DNA of 64,000 nt from Nocardioides sp. (GTDB lineage Bacteria > Actinomycetota > Actinomycetes > Propionibacteriales > Nocardioidaceae), in contig NZ_JASEEQ010000002.1 of NCBI RefSeq assembly GCF_030019515.1, positions 310,001 through 374,000 on the forward strand, given 5' to 3'. Numbering within the stretch: position 1 is the stretch's first letter; every line of letters begins with the position of its first letter. Positions 43,531-52,052 of this stretch are shown piece by piece. The notes under the pieces were generated by a model, which saw only the letters and a list, made by a program, of their open reading frames with translations, searched no databases and was not told the origin of the DNA. The position numbers and the translations under genes were made by a program.

Positions 43531-44262
43531 CTAGAAGTCGCCGCGGGCGAGGACCCGGTTGACGTCGATCAGGGGACCCACGGTCGGGGTCAGGGTGAAC
43601 GCGCCCAGCTCGAGCGCGGTGACGGGGAGCGACAGGGTGGCGAGCACCGAGCGCAGCACCATCGTGAGCAGGCACTCGATCACCGACTCCAGCGCGTTCG
43701 GCTCGATGTCGACGATCTCGACCGAGTCGACGGCGAAGCCGATCGCGCGCTGGCCGCCTGCCCAGGTGCTGACCAGGTGCCCGATCGCGAAGACGTCGAG
43801 CCGGCAGCACATCGGGTGCTGCGCCTTGCCCCAGTCGTCCCGGTCGTCGCGCCACGGCTCGTCGCCGCGGTCGTGGTTCGGGTCGTTCGGGTCGTGCTTC
43901 GGGTCGTCGGGGTGGGGCTCCTCCTTCCCGTCCTTCCCTCGGGACGCGCAGTCGACGCACAGTCGGACCGTCGTCGACAGGCTGAACTGTCCGGCGCCGA
44001 GGCTCAGCTCGGGCGGGAGCGCGAGGTCCTGCTTGAACAGGTCGAGCTGAGGGATGCGCAGTTCGACCGACCACTGCAGCCCCGGCGAGCCGGGGAACGG
44101 GATCGGGGCCATCTGGGTGGCCGACGTGCTCGACGCCGGGACGAACGCCGGCGAGCCGTAGTGGAGCAGGTGTGGCCTGGTGGTGCACACCGCGGTGATG
44201 AGGTCGTTGAGCGCCGACTCCTCGACGGCGACGAAGACCTCGCTGGTTTCGGTGAGACTCAT
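43531..44262 (-). CDS. unknown protein with acidic His/Asp-rich loop, first gene of the cassette
   Basis: A 243-aa protein with an excellent ribosome binding site (GGAGGAGA). An N-terminal helix (SEVFVAVEESALNDLITAVC) and beta-rich parts flank an Asp-, Lys- and His-rich loop at about residues 112-140 (HPDDPKHDPNDPNHDRGDE). Four or more cysteines are present (LCVDCASRG, MCCRLDV). The C-terminus (SVIECLLTMVLRSVLATLSL) resembles the end of TULIP-type domains. The similarity of overall plan to the next gene suggests the two are distant paralogues. Confidence 0.65.
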   Translation of the reverse strand: MSLTETSEVFVAVEESALNDLITAVCTTRPHLLHYGSPAFVPASSTSATQMAPIPFPGSPGLQWSVELRIPQLDLFKQDLALPPELSLGAGQFSLSTTVRLCVDCASRGKDGKEEPHPDDPKHDPNDPNHDRGDEPWRDDRDDWGKAQHPMCCRLDVFAIGHLVSTWAGGQRAIGFAVDSVEIVDIEPNALESVIECLLTMVLRSVLATLSLPVTALELGAFTLTPTVGPLIDVNRVLARGDF

Positions 44263-44320
44263 GGTTCTCCTCCCGGGAACGTCGGCCCCACGAGTTGGGC
44301 CGTTGCTACCAGGAGTGACC

Positions 44321-44344
44321 GGACCCGCCGGTGATACCGGGTCC
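44321..44344. terminator. possible hairpin between DinB-like gene and the cassette
   Basis: GGACCCG at 44321-44327 pairs with CGGGTCC at 44338-44344 over a 10-nt loop, downstream of the DinB-like stop. A second weaker hairpin (CGGCCC/GGGCCG) lies at 44283-44302 in the cassette leader. They probably separate the two transcription units. Confidence 0.45.
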
Positions 44345-44379
44345 ACGAGTCGGACGAGGAGGAAGTGGCTCGGGCGAGG

Positions 44380-44922
44380 TCACTCAGGTCGCTCGAGGGT
44401 GAGCTGCACCCGGTGGAAGTCGTAGTGCTGCGTGCCGTAGTGGTAGACGTCCTGCAACGTCATCGTGTCCTGGAAGAACGGGTCCCAGTCGACCGGGAAG
44501 TGCATCCGCCTGGACAGCGCCGCTTCCGACTCGGCGTCGAGGCGACGGTGGAGCAGGTCGATCGTGCGGTCGAGTCGCCGCGTCAGCCGCGGTCCGTGGA
44601 ACACCAGCGCCCCGCCGACCGAGCCGAGGTAGTTGATCTGGTGGAACGGCCGCGTGCCCGCGTTCAGGATGGCGGCGAAGGCCCGGCCGAACGGGTCGGG
44701 CAGCCGCCCGAACAGACGAACCAGCCTCAGCAGGCGGCCCACGAGGAGATAGCCGAACACCATGTGCCAGAGCAGCTGCTGGTTCGTCCAGCGGGTGCCG
44801 TCGGTCTGCCGGCGCAGATCGGCGGTCGTCGCGTTCGCGACCAGGTCGTGCAGGTCGGCGCGGACGCGTTCCAGCTCGTCGTGGAGGGGCCTCCGGTCGG
44901 CCGGCTGGCCGGTCACGGTCAT
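44380..44922 (-). CDS. DinB superfamily protein (metal-dependent helical bundle)
   Basis: A 180-aa helical protein. The three His ligands of the DinB fold are plausible in QLLWHMVFGYLL (near residue 53), and in YHYGTQHYDFHRVQL near the end. The N-terminal LHDELERVRADLHDLVAN matches the first helix. Members are thiol S-transferases or unknown enzymes. It stands alone, upstream of the unusual cassette on the same strand. Confidence 0.8.
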   Translation of the reverse strand: MTVTGQPADRRPLHDELERVRADLHDLVANATTADLRRQTDGTRWTNQQLLWHMVFGYLLVGRLLRLVRLFGRLPDPFGRAFAAILNAGTRPFHQINYLGSVGGALVFHGPRLTRRLDRTIDLLHRRLDAESEAALSRRMHFPVDWDPFFQDTMTLQDVYHYGTQHYDFHRVQLTLERPE

Positions 44923-44980
44923 GGGGCCAGTATCGCCCGGCCCGCCGCCGAGCGACCTGACCGAGGACCACCTCGATCCG

Positions 44981-46330
44981 CTACGCCGGGCCGACGACCG
45001 CGAGGATCTCGGGGCGGGCGAAGACGTCGGCCGCGATCGACTGAACCTCCTCGAGCGTCACCCCGTCGATGCGGGCGATCACCTCGTCGATGCTGAGCAG
45101 CCGGTCGTGGACCAGCTCGGCCTTGCCGATCCGGGACATCCGGGAGGCCGAGTCCTCGAGGCCCAGGACCAGCCCGCCGCGCAGCTGGCCCTTGCCCCGG
45201 GCCAGCTCCTCGGCGCTGATGCCGGACTCGGCGACCTTCGCGAGCTCCTCGCGTACCACGGTGAGCACGTCGTCGAGCTTGTTCGGCAGGCAGCCGACCG
45301 AGACCCCGACCAGACCCGAGTCGGCGTGGTGGGTGGCGAAGGAGAACACGGAGTACGCCAGCCCGCGGCGCTCGCGGACCTCCTGGAAGAGCCGGGAGGA
45401 GGTGCCCCCGCCGAGCGCGGTGTTGAGCACGCCCAGGGCGAAGCGGCGGTCGTCGTCACGGCGCAGGCCCTCCATGCCGAGCACGACGTTGACCTGCTCG
45501 AACGGCCGGGTCGTGGCGAGCCGCCCGGGCCGGACCCGCTTGCGAGTGCCGTGCCGCGGCTCCACCGGAGTGTCGCGGCCGTCGAGCCAGCCGTTGCGGG
45601 CGAACGCCGCGCGGACCTGGCGCACGAGTGCGGTGTGGTCGACGTTGCCGGCAGCGGCGACCACGATGTTCGCGGGCCGGTAGTGGCGGCGGTAGAAGCG
45701 GCGCACCTGGTCGCGGGTCAGCGAGCGGATCGAACCGACGGTGCCCGCGATCGGGCGGCCGAGCGGGGTGTCCCCCCAGGCCTGCTCGGCGAACAGGTTG
45801 TGCACCACGTCGTCGGGGTCGTCGTCGTGCATGGCGATCTCGTCGAGGATCACGTCGCGTTCGGCCTCGACGTCCTCGGCGGTGAGCGTCGAGGCGGTGA
45901 TCATGTCGCCGAGCACGTCCACGGCCAGCGGCAGGTCCTCGTCGAGGACCCGGGCGTGGAAGCAGGTGTACTCCTTGGCGGTGAACGCGTTGAACTCGCC
46001 GCCCACCGCGTCCAGCGCCACCGAGATGTCCAGTGCCGAGCGCTCCTCGGTGCCCTTGAACAGCAGGTGCTCGAGGAAGTGCGAGCAGCCGTGCTGGGAC
46101 GGGCTCTCGTCACGCGAGCCGACCCCCACCCAGACGCCGATCGCCGCCGACCGGACACCCGCCTGGTGCTCGCTGATCACCCGCAGCCCGGAGGGCAGGA
46201 CGGTACGCCGCACCCGCGACGTCACCTGGCCCTCGGCGTCGGTGGTCGTCTGCAGTGTGCGCGTGCCCGGAGAAGGCGTTGACCCGCCCGAAGCCTGCTT
46301 CGGGCGGGTCAACGGTGAAGCATCGATCAC
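44981..46330 (-). CDS. M16-family zinc metallopeptidase (PepR-like)
   Basis: A processing-protease-like enzyme. The inverted zinc motif HFLEH (HxxEH) lies about 85 residues from the N-terminus with a downstream Glu in [13 protein letters not shown], and the C-terminal half has [14 protein letters not shown] and GLAYSVFSF. The start is uncertain. A GTG overlapping the pnp stop (GTGA) gives 449 aa. A GTG at 46225 ([13 protein letters not shown]) gives 414 aa and leaves the hairpin at 46277-46314 outside the gene. pnp and an M16 gene are neighbours in other actinobacteria too. Confidence 0.9.
   Translation of the reverse strand: MIDASPLTRPKQASGGSTPSPGTRTLQTTTDAEGQVTSRVRRTVLPSGLRVISEHQAGVRSAAIGVWVGVGSRDESPSQHGCSHFLEHLLFKGTEERSALDISVALDAVGGEFNAFTAKEYTCFHARVLDEDLPLAVDVLGDMITASTLTAEDVEAERDVILDEIAMHDDDPDDVVHNLFAEQAWGDTPLGRPIAGTVGSIRSLTRDQVRRFYRRHYRPANIVVAAAGNVDHTALVRQVRAAFARNGWLDGRDTPVEPRHGTRKRVRPGRLATTRPFEQVNVVLGMEGLRRDDDRRFALGVLNTALGGGTSSRLFQEVRERRGLAYSVFSFATHHADSGLVGVSVGCLPNKLDDVLTVVREELAKVAESGISAEELARGKGQLRGGLVLGLEDSASRMSRIGKAELVHDRLLSIDEVIARIDGVTLEEVQSIAADVFARPEILAVVGPA
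46277..46314. terminator. 17-bp perfect hairpin after pnp
   Basis: CGTTGACCCGCCCGAAG and CTTCGGGCGGGTCAACG are perfect complements around CCTG. The element is either the pnp terminator, with the M16 gene starting after it, or a structure inside the N-terminal coding region of that gene. No U tract follows. Confidence 0.6.
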
Positions 46331-48552
46331 TCGGAGTCGTCCGCCCCTTCGGCGTCACCCGCCGGCTCGTCGCCCTCGACGACCGGGACCAGCGACAGCT
46401 TGCCGCGGTCGTCGATCTCGGCGATCTGCACCTGGATCTTCTGACCGACCGAGACGACGTCCTCGACCGCGTCGACGCGCTTGCCGCCGGCGAGCGAGCG
46501 CAGCTTGCTGATGTGCAGCAGGCCGTCCTTGCCGGGCATCAGCGAGACGAACGCGCCGAAGTTGGTCGTCTTGACGACCGTGCCGAGGTAGCGCTCGCCG
46601 ATCTCGGGCATGGTCGGGTTGGCGATCGCGTTGACGGCGTTCTTGGCGGCCTCCGCGGCCTCACCGTTGGTGGCACCGATGTAGATCGTGCCGTCGTCCT
46701 CGATCGAGATGGACGCGCCGGTGTCGTCCTGGATCTGGTTGATGATCTTGCCCTTGGGACCGATCACCTCGCCGATCTTGTCGACCGGGATCGTGATCGT
46801 GATGATCCGCGGGGCGTAGACCGACATCTCCTCCGGGGCGTCGATGGCCTCGGCCATCACGTCGAGGATCGCGTGGCGCGCGTCCCGGGCCTGGGTCAGC
46901 GCCGAGGCGAGGACCTCCGCGGGGATGCCGTCCAGCTTGGTGTCGAGCTGCAGCGCGGTCACGAACTCGCGGGTGCCGGCGACCTTGAAGTCCATGTCGC
47001 CGAACGCGTCCTCCGCGCCCAGGATGTCGGTGAGGGCGACGTACTGGAGCTGGCCGTCGATCTCGCCGGAGACCAGGCCCATCGCGATGCCGGCGACCGG
47101 GGCCTTCAGCGGCACACCGGCCTGGAGCAGCGCGAGGGTCGACGCGCAGACCGAGCCCATCGAGGTGGAGCCGTTGGAGCCCATCGCCTCGGAGAGCTGG
47201 CGGATCGCGTAGGGGAACTCCTCACGCGAGGGCAGCACCGGCAGCAGCGCCCGGCGCGCCAGGGCGCCGTGGCCGACCTCGCGCCGCTTCGGCGAGCCGA
47301 CCCGGCCGGTCTCACCGGTGGAGAACGGCGGGAAGACGTACTTGTGCATGTAGCGGCGGTGCTTCTCGGGCGAGAGCGTGTCGAGCTGCTGCTCCATCTT
47401 GAGCATGTCCAGCGTGGTGACGCCCAGGATCTGGGTCTCGCCGCGCTCGAACAGCGCCGATCCGTGCACCCGCGGGACCACGCCGACCTCGGCGTGCAGC
47501 GGCCGGATGTCGGCCAGGCCGCGGCCGTCGATGCGGACCTTGTCGCGCAGGATGCTCTCGCGCACGACCTGCTTGTTCACCGAGCGGAACGCTGCGCCGA
47601 TCTCCTTCTCGCGGCCCTCGAACTGCTCGCCGAACCTGGCCAGCACCTCGTCCTTGAGCTCGTCGGTGCGATCGGTGCGCTCCTGCTTGTCGGCGATCTT
47701 CATCGCCGCAGCGAGGTCGGCCTTCACGGCCGCCTCGACGGCGTCGTACACGTCGTCCTCGTAGTCGAGGAAGACCGGGAAGTCCTGGACCGGCTTCGCC
47801 GCGACGTTCGCCAGCTCGGCCTGCGCCTCGCACAGCTGCTTGATGAACGGCTTGGCGGCGTCGAGGCCGCCGGCCACGATCTCCTCGGTCGGCGCCTGGG
47901 TGCCGGTGCGGACCAGGTCCCAGGTCTGCTCGGTCGCCTCGGCCTCGACCATCATGATCGCGACGTCACCGGTCTCGGTGACGCGCCCGGCGACCACCAT
48001 GTCGAACACGGCGTGCTCGAGCTGGCTGTGCGTCGGGAACGCGACCCACTGGCCCTCGATCAGCGCCACGCGGACGCCGCCGACGGGGCCGGAGAACGGC
48101 AGGCCCGAGAGCTGGGTGGAGAGCGAGGCGGCGTTGATCGCGAGCACGTCGTACGGCGCGTCCGGGTTGAGCGCCATCACGGTGATGACGACCTGGACCT
48201 CGTTGCGCAGGCCCTTCTTGAAGGTCGGGCGCAGCGGCCGGTCGATGAGGCGGCAGGTGAGGATCGCGTCCTCGCCCGGCCGGCCCTCGCTGCGGAAGAA
48301 CGAGCCGGGGATCTTGCCCGCGGCGTACATCCGCTCCTCGACGTCGATGGTGAGCGGGAAGAAGTCGAAGTGGTCCTTCGGGTGCTTGCCGGCCGTGGTG
48401 GCCGACAGCAGCATGGTGTCCTCGTCGAGGTAGGCGGTCACCGAGCCGGCGGCCTGCCGGGCCAGGAGCCCGGTCTCGAACTTGACGGTGCGGGTGCCGA
48501 ACTTGCCGTTGTCCAGAACGGTCTCGACGGCAGAGATCTCGGGGTCGGTCAA
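46327..48552 (-). CDS. pnp: polynucleotide phosphorylase (PNPase)
   Basis: PNPase is a 3'-5' phosphorolytic RNase in RNA decay. The 741 aa contain two RNase PH domains (about residues 15-235 and 320-560; [12 protein letters not shown] and [14 protein letters not shown]), a KH domain ([17 protein letters not shown]) and an S1 domain ([28 protein letters not shown]). An acidic tail ends the protein. The start is a TTG with AGAGGGA upstream. It follows rpsO, the usual order, after a 333-nt structured leader. Confidence 0.96.
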   Translation of the reverse strand: MTDPEISAVETVLDNGKFGTRTVKFETGLLARQAAGSVTAYLDEDTMLLSATTAGKHPKDHFDFFPLTIDVEERMYAAGKIPGSFFRSEGRPGEDAILTCRLIDRPLRPTFKKGLRNEVQVVITVMALNPDAPYDVLAINAASLSTQLSGLPFSGPVGGVRVALIEGQWVAFPTHSQLEHAVFDMVVAGRVTETGDVAIMMVEAEATEQTWDLVRTGTQAPTEEIVAGGLDAAKPFIKQLCEAQAELANVAAKPVQDFPVFLDYEDDVYDAVEAAVKADLAAAMKIADKQERTDRTDELKDEVLARFGEQFEGREKEIGAAFRSVNKQVVRESILRDKVRIDGRGLADIRPLHAEVGVVPRVHGSALFERGETQILGVTTLDMLKMEQQLDTLSPEKHRRYMHKYVFPPFSTGETGRVGSPKRREVGHGALARRALLPVLPSREEFPYAIRQLSEAMGSNGSTSMGSVCASTLALLQAGVPLKAPVAGIAMGLVSGEIDGQLQYVALTDILGAEDAFGDMDFKVAGTREFVTALQLDTKLDGIPAEVLASALTQARDARHAILDVMAEAIDAPEEMSVYAPRIITITIPVDKIGEVIGPKGKIINQIQDDTGASISIEDDGTIYIGATNGEAAEAAKNAVNAIANPTMPEIGERYLGTVVKTTNFGAFVSLMPGKDGLLHISKLRSLAGGKRVDAVEDVVSVGQKIQVQIAEIDDRGKLSLVPVVEGDEPAGDAEGADDSE

Positions 48553-48571
48553 GGGTGTGTCCCTCTTCTGT

Positions 48572-48637
48572 CGCGGAGCGATCCGCGGCGTCCCGATGGT
48601 GCGAGCCGGTCTTCGATCGAGGCCCGCAGATCTGCGG
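48572..48637 (-). promoter_or_regulatory. two hairpins in the pnp leader
   Basis: The 333-nt gap between rpsO and pnp holds two short perfect palindromes close to the pnp start: CGCGGA/TCCGCG over a 4-nt loop (48572-48587), and CCGCAGATCTGCGG (48624-48637). A TAGATT hexamer near 48736-48741 and TTGAACAAC next to it may be a promoter, and TTCCTC/GAGGAA at 48748-48765 may end the rpsO message. In E. coli PNPase represses its own translation through a leader hairpin cut by RNase III. A similar role here is speculation. The rest of the gap shows nothing I can name. Confidence 0.4.
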
Positions 48638-48885
48638 CGGCTGAGCCGGCCGGGATCCTGAGAGCCACTACCGAGGACCGAGAGCCAGAACGGGGCGGGT
48701 CGCTCCTGGTTGTTTTCAGATGTTGTTCAACGGTGAATCTAGCCAAGTTCCTCCGAGAAGAGGAAACGCGCCGGGCGCCGCCACCTGGTGACGACGTCCA
48801 GCGCGTGTCTCGGCCTTGGAGCGGAGCGGCCGTCGAGCGCCGACAACGCCGCGGACGCCGCGGACGCTCCGCAGGAACATCGAGG

Positions 48886-49161
48886 TCAGCGGCGAAGGCC
48901 GAGGCGCTCGACGATAGCGCGGTAGCGCTCGATCTCGGTCTTCTGGAGGTAGTTGAGCAGGCGGCGGCGCTGACCGACCAGCAGAAGCAGGCCACGACGG
49001 CTGTGGTGGTCGTGCTTGTGCTGCTTGAGGTGCTCGGTCAGGTGACTGATGCGGTGGCTGAGCAGCGCGATCTGCACCTCGGGCGAGCCGGTGTCACCCT
49101 CGGTCGTGGCGTACTCGGCGATGATCTTCTTCTTGGTCTCCGCGTCGGTACCGATCGACAT
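48886..49161 (-). CDS. rpsO: 30S ribosomal protein S15
   Basis: S15 binds the central domain of 16S rRNA. The 91 aa include [17 protein letters not shown] and [25 protein letters not shown], the family signature. The start ATG ([11 protein letters not shown]) has AAGGAG about 6 nt upstream. pnp lies downstream on the same strand. Confidence 0.97.
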   Translation of the reverse strand: MSIGTDAETKKKIIAEYATTEGDTGSPEVQIALLSHRISHLTEHLKQHKHDHHSRRGLLLLVGQRRRLLNYLQKTEIERYRAIVERLGLRR

Positions 49162-49282
49162 GCGGGCTCCTTCCGGCCCTCTCGGGCTCTCTCGCTGCGC
49201 GGCGCGCCGGGGCCTGTTCACCCGGGCACTCTGGTTCCGCGGCCGTTGGACGGCATGTCGCCTGCTGGCAGGCAACCGGGGA

Positions 49283-49313
49283 ATCCTAGCGCGGCACCGC
49301 TCCACGGACCCAA
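49283..49313 (-). promoter_or_regulatory. candidate rpsO promoter
   Basis: On the minus strand a TAGGAT -10 (49283-49288) is preceded by TTGGGTC at about 18-19 nt, with a purine start expected near 49276. It lies about 120 nt upstream of rpsO. Confidence 0.4.
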
Positions 49314-49319
49314 TCGAGC

Positions 49320-49835
49320 GTGCGATCGTCCATGCGATCATCGTGCGGTCACTCGGGGCCCTCGGAGCATCCTCGCAGCGGCGGCGACCGCGGTCGCCCA
49401 CGCCGCGGCTGGGGCAAGCAGCGGGAGGGCGACTACCGCTCCCCCGTCGGCGTCTACCGGATCAAGGTGACCTTCACGACCGGTTCGGAGAACCCCGGCG
49501 ACCTGCCGTGGCGGCGCCGCCGGCCGACCTCGGTGGTCTCGGCCGCGGCGGGGCCCAACTACAACACCTGGCTCGAGGTGCGCGGCGTGACCAGCGGCGA
49601 CCGGCCGTCGATGCGGTCGGGCTGGGTCGTCGACTACAACCGGGTCCGGTTGCGCCCCGGGGCCGGGCCCCGCCCGGTGCCGGGCAGGGGCAGCGGAATC
49701 TTCTACCACACGTCCAGTCCCGGCCACCGGTGGGCGCCGACGGCCGGGTGCACGCAGGTGAGCCCCCGCCAGATGCGCCGGCTGCTCACCTGGCTGCGCT
49801 CCGCGGCACACCCGCGGATCGTCCAGGACCGGTGA
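49320..49835 (+). CDS. L,D-transpeptidase-like protein, N-terminally truncated and possibly a pseudogene
   Basis: Residues 29-171 match the YkuD-like family in the sense of a [13 protein letters not shown] motif, a YNTWLEVRG segment, IFYH (His130) and TAGC (Cys144), so the catalytic pair is kept. The first 28 residues are Ser-, Arg- and Gly-rich and do not form a signal peptide. In the other two frames just upstream one reads VRSLGALG and then [15 protein letters not shown], which together look like the lost signal peptide. This suggests frameshifts and loss of about 60 codons. It faces rpsO back to back. Confidence 0.6.
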   Translation: MRSSMRSSCGHSGPSEHPRSGGDRGRPRRGWGKQREGDYRSPVGVYRIKVTFTTGSENPGDLPWRRRRPTSVVSAAAGPNYNTWLEVRGVTSGDRPSMRSGWVVDYNRVRLRPGAGPRPVPGRGSGIFYHTSSPGHRWAPTAGCTQVSPRQMRRLLTWLRSAAHPRIVQDR

Positions 49836-49856
49836 GCGGGCCGGTCAGACGGCCGG

Positions 49857-50102
49857 TCAGACGGCAGGCGGTACGTCGTCGCGGCGCTCGCTGACCGTCC
49901 GGGTGCCGTCCGCGTGGGTGGTGACGGCGGTCGAGCGCCGAGCCCGCGCCATCGTGGCGGCTGTGAGAACGAGGACCAGTGCCCCGGCGGCGGCGAGGAT
50001 CCAGCCGACCGTCGTCAGGTCCACGTTCGCGATGTTGTCGGTCACTGCCAGCGCCAGGATCAGGCCCAGGGCCAGCAGGAAGATGCCCAATCCGTAACCC
50101 AT
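49857..50102 (-). CDS. DUF6458-like small membrane protein
   Basis: An 81-aa protein starting MGYGLGIFLLALGLILALAVT, with two transmembrane helices (about residues 4-22 and 34-53) joined by NIANVDLTTVGWILAAAGAL. A basic Arg/Thr tail follows (RRSTAVTTHADGTRTVSERR). The pattern is that of small actinobacterial DUF6458 membrane proteins. The function is unknown. The start has GAAAGGAACGAG as ribosome binding site. Confidence 0.75.
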   Translation of the reverse strand: MGYGLGIFLLALGLILALAVTDNIANVDLTTVGWILAAAGALVLVLTAATMARARRSTAVTTHADGTRTVSERRDDVPPAV

Positions 50103-50205
50103 GATCTCGTTCCTTTCGCCTCGGCCCCGGATGGGCCATCCCTGGGACGGTGTCCACCCGGAGCCGGCCGGAAACCTCCGGGCGGCCCGCCGCGCGTCGG
50201 TCTCC

Positions 50206-50268
50206 CGTCGAGACACCCGAAGTGGCTGCCTCCCGGCCGTGGATCCAGCCAGTTCAGGTGTCTCGACG
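50206..50268. terminator. long imperfect hairpin after ptsI
   Basis: CGTCGAGACACC pairs with GGTGTCTCGACG, and the inner arms GAAGTGGCTG and CAGCCAGTTC continue the stem with one mismatch, giving about 22 bp. It lies 10 nt past the ptsI stop and upstream of the DUF6458 gene. The GTCGAGAC...GTCTCGAC motif recurs in other gaps of this window in shorter form. Confidence 0.7.
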
Positions 50269-50277
50269 AGGACGGGG

Positions 50278-51963
50278 TCAACCGAGGAGCAGCCGCCGCA
50301 CCGCGTCCCGCGCGGCGGCGGGGTCGGTCGCGGAGAGCGCGACCTCGGCGGCGTCCTCGCACAGGTCCATGGGGACGCTCGCGAGCCGCGCACCGACCGG
50401 GCGGACGGCGGCCGCGGCCATCGACAGCGACGTGACGCCCATCCCGACCAGGACGCAGGCCAGCAGCGGGTCCGCGGCGGCCTCGCCGCAGACGCCGACC
50501 GGCTTGCCGGCGTGGAAGCCGGCCTCGGCGGTGATCGCGATCAGCTGGAGCACCGCCGGCTGCCAGGGGTCGGTGAGGTGCGCCAGGTCGGTGGCCATCC
50601 GGTCCGCGGCCATCGTGTACTGGGTCAGGTCGTTGGTGCCGATCGAGAGGAAGTCGACGACCTCGAGGACCCGGTGCGCCAGCAGGGCGGCGCTCGGCAC
50701 CTCGATCATCACGCCGGCCTTGAGTCCGAGCGTGCGCACCTTGGCCGAGAACTCGGCGGCCTCGGCGACGGTCGCCACCATCGGCGCCATCACCCAGGTC
50801 TCGGCGCCCGTGGCGGCCGCCGCCTTCGCGACCGCCTCGAGCTGCCGGTCCAGCAGGCCGGGGTTGCCGAAGGACAGCCGCAGCCCGCGCACGCCCAGCG
50901 CCGGGTTCTCCTCACCGACGTGGGTGGCGAACGCGACCGGCTTGTCCGACCCGGCGTCCAGCGTGCGGACCACGACGTACCGCTCGTCGCCGAAGGCGCC
51001 GAGCACCTCGCCGTAGATGCTCGCCTGCTCCTCGACCGACGGCTCGTCCTGGCGGTTCAGGAAGCACAGCTCGGTGCGGAACAGTCCGACGCCCTGGACC
51101 GGTGCGGTGCTCGCGGCCCGGGCGGACTCGCCGTCGGCGACGTTCGCGAGGATCTTCACCGGTACGCCGTCGGCGGTCGCGCCCGGCCCGGACCAGGAGG
51201 CGAGAGCGGACCGCTGGGCGGCGTCGGCGGCGACCCGCTCCTGCGCCCCGGCCGGGTCGGGGCGCAGCTCCACGGTGCCGGTGATCCCGTCGACGAGCAG
51301 CGGGGTGCCGGCCGGGACGGCCATCGCGCCGTGGACGCCGACCACGCAGGGGATGCCGAGCTGGCGGGCGATGATCGCGGTGTGGCTGGTCGGCCCGCCG
51401 CGCTCGGTGACCAGGCCGAGCACGACCGCGGGGTCGAGCCCCGCCGTGTCGGAGGGGGCGAGGTCTTCGGCGACCAGCACCGCGGGGGTCTCGGGTGCGG
51501 CCACGCCGGGCTCGGGCTCCCCGACCAGGCGGGCCACGATCCGGCGCTCGATGTCGTGCAGGTCGGTGACCCGCTCGGCCATCAGCCCGCCCATGCCGGT
51601 GAACACGGTGACGAACTGCTCGACGCCGGAGTGGACGGCCGTGAGCAGGTCCTCACCGGCGGACAGGTGCTTGCGCACGGCGCCGCGCAGCCCCTTGTCG
51701 CGGGCCAGGCCCGCGCTCGCGGTGAGCACCTCGGCCGCCGCGCCCGAGGCCTTCTCGGCCTTGCGCGCGAAGCCGTCGGAGACCGCCTGGGCGGCGAGCT
51801 CGTAGGTCTCCAGGGCGGCCTCGGGCTCGAGCCCGGAGGCGGCGAACCGGGCGATCGCGTCCGGTGCGACCTCGGAGCGGACGAGCACGGCGGGTCCGTA
51901 GGCGAGGGCGGGCACGACCGGCGTGCCGCGCAGCGTGGAACGGACGTCGGGACTGGTGACCAT
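50278..51963 (-). CDS. ptsI: phosphoenolpyruvate-protein phosphotransferase, PTS enzyme I
   Basis: Enzyme I passes phosphate from PEP to HPr. The 561 aa have the N-terminal HPr-binding helices (about residues 30-140), the phospho-histidine His194 in GGPTSHTAIIARQLG, and the C-terminal PEP-binding barrel with GLFRTELCFL, MIEVPSAALLAH, SIGTNDLTQYTMA and VGVCGEAAADP. The ATG start lies only 7-8 nt after a -10-like TTTACT, so the message is probably leaderless. It is divergent from the fructose regulator and operon. Confidence 0.95.
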   Translation of the reverse strand: MVTSPDVRSTLRGTPVVPALAYGPAVLVRSEVAPDAIARFAASGLEPEAALETYELAAQAVSDGFARKAEKASGAAAEVLTASAGLARDKGLRGAVRKHLSAGEDLLTAVHSGVEQFVTVFTGMGGLMAERVTDLHDIERRIVARLVGEPEPGVAAPETPAVLVAEDLAPSDTAGLDPAVVLGLVTERGGPTSHTAIIARQLGIPCVVGVHGAMAVPAGTPLLVDGITGTVELRPDPAGAQERVAADAAQRSALASWSGPGATADGVPVKILANVADGESARAASTAPVQGVGLFRTELCFLNRQDEPSVEEQASIYGEVLGAFGDERYVVVRTLDAGSDKPVAFATHVGEENPALGVRGLRLSFGNPGLLDRQLEAVAKAAAATGAETWVMAPMVATVAEAAEFSAKVRTLGLKAGVMIEVPSAALLAHRVLEVVDFLSIGTNDLTQYTMAADRMATDLAHLTDPWQPAVLQLIAITAEAGFHAGKPVGVCGEAAADPLLACVLVGMGVTSLSMAAAAVRPVGARLASVPMDLCEDAAEVALSATDPAAARDAVRRLLLG

Positions 51964-51970
51964 GATCACC

Positions 51971-52017
51971 AGTAAACGACCGCCGGCCTTGACAGTCAAC
52001 ACATTCGGGCGTAAAAC
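51971..52017. promoter_or_regulatory. overlapping divergent promoters of ptsI and the fru operon
   Basis: Rightward: TTGACA at 51989-51994, 17-bp spacer, TAAAAC at 52012-52017. Leftward: TTGACT (51999-51994), 17-bp spacer, TTTACT (51976-51971). The two -35 boxes share the palindrome TTGACAGTCAA. Both promoters cannot be occupied at once, and a regulator binding the palindrome would control both. The DeoR-type protein encoded next to it is the obvious candidate. Confidence 0.65.
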
Positions 52018-52052
52018 CACAGATACAAAGATCGAGAGGAGCGTCACCGGAG

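Noticed and set aside
46255..49470. Open reading frame of more than 1000 codons antisense to pnp and rpsO
   Set aside because: Such long antisense frames arise from very high GC content. Its translation is Arg-, Asp- and Leu-rich without domain motifs, while the opposite strand encodes clear PNPase.
49049..49894. Separate gene in another frame over the transpeptidase-like region
   Set aside because: It is Arg/Pro-rich and carries no motifs; only the frame with REGD and TAGC looks like protein.
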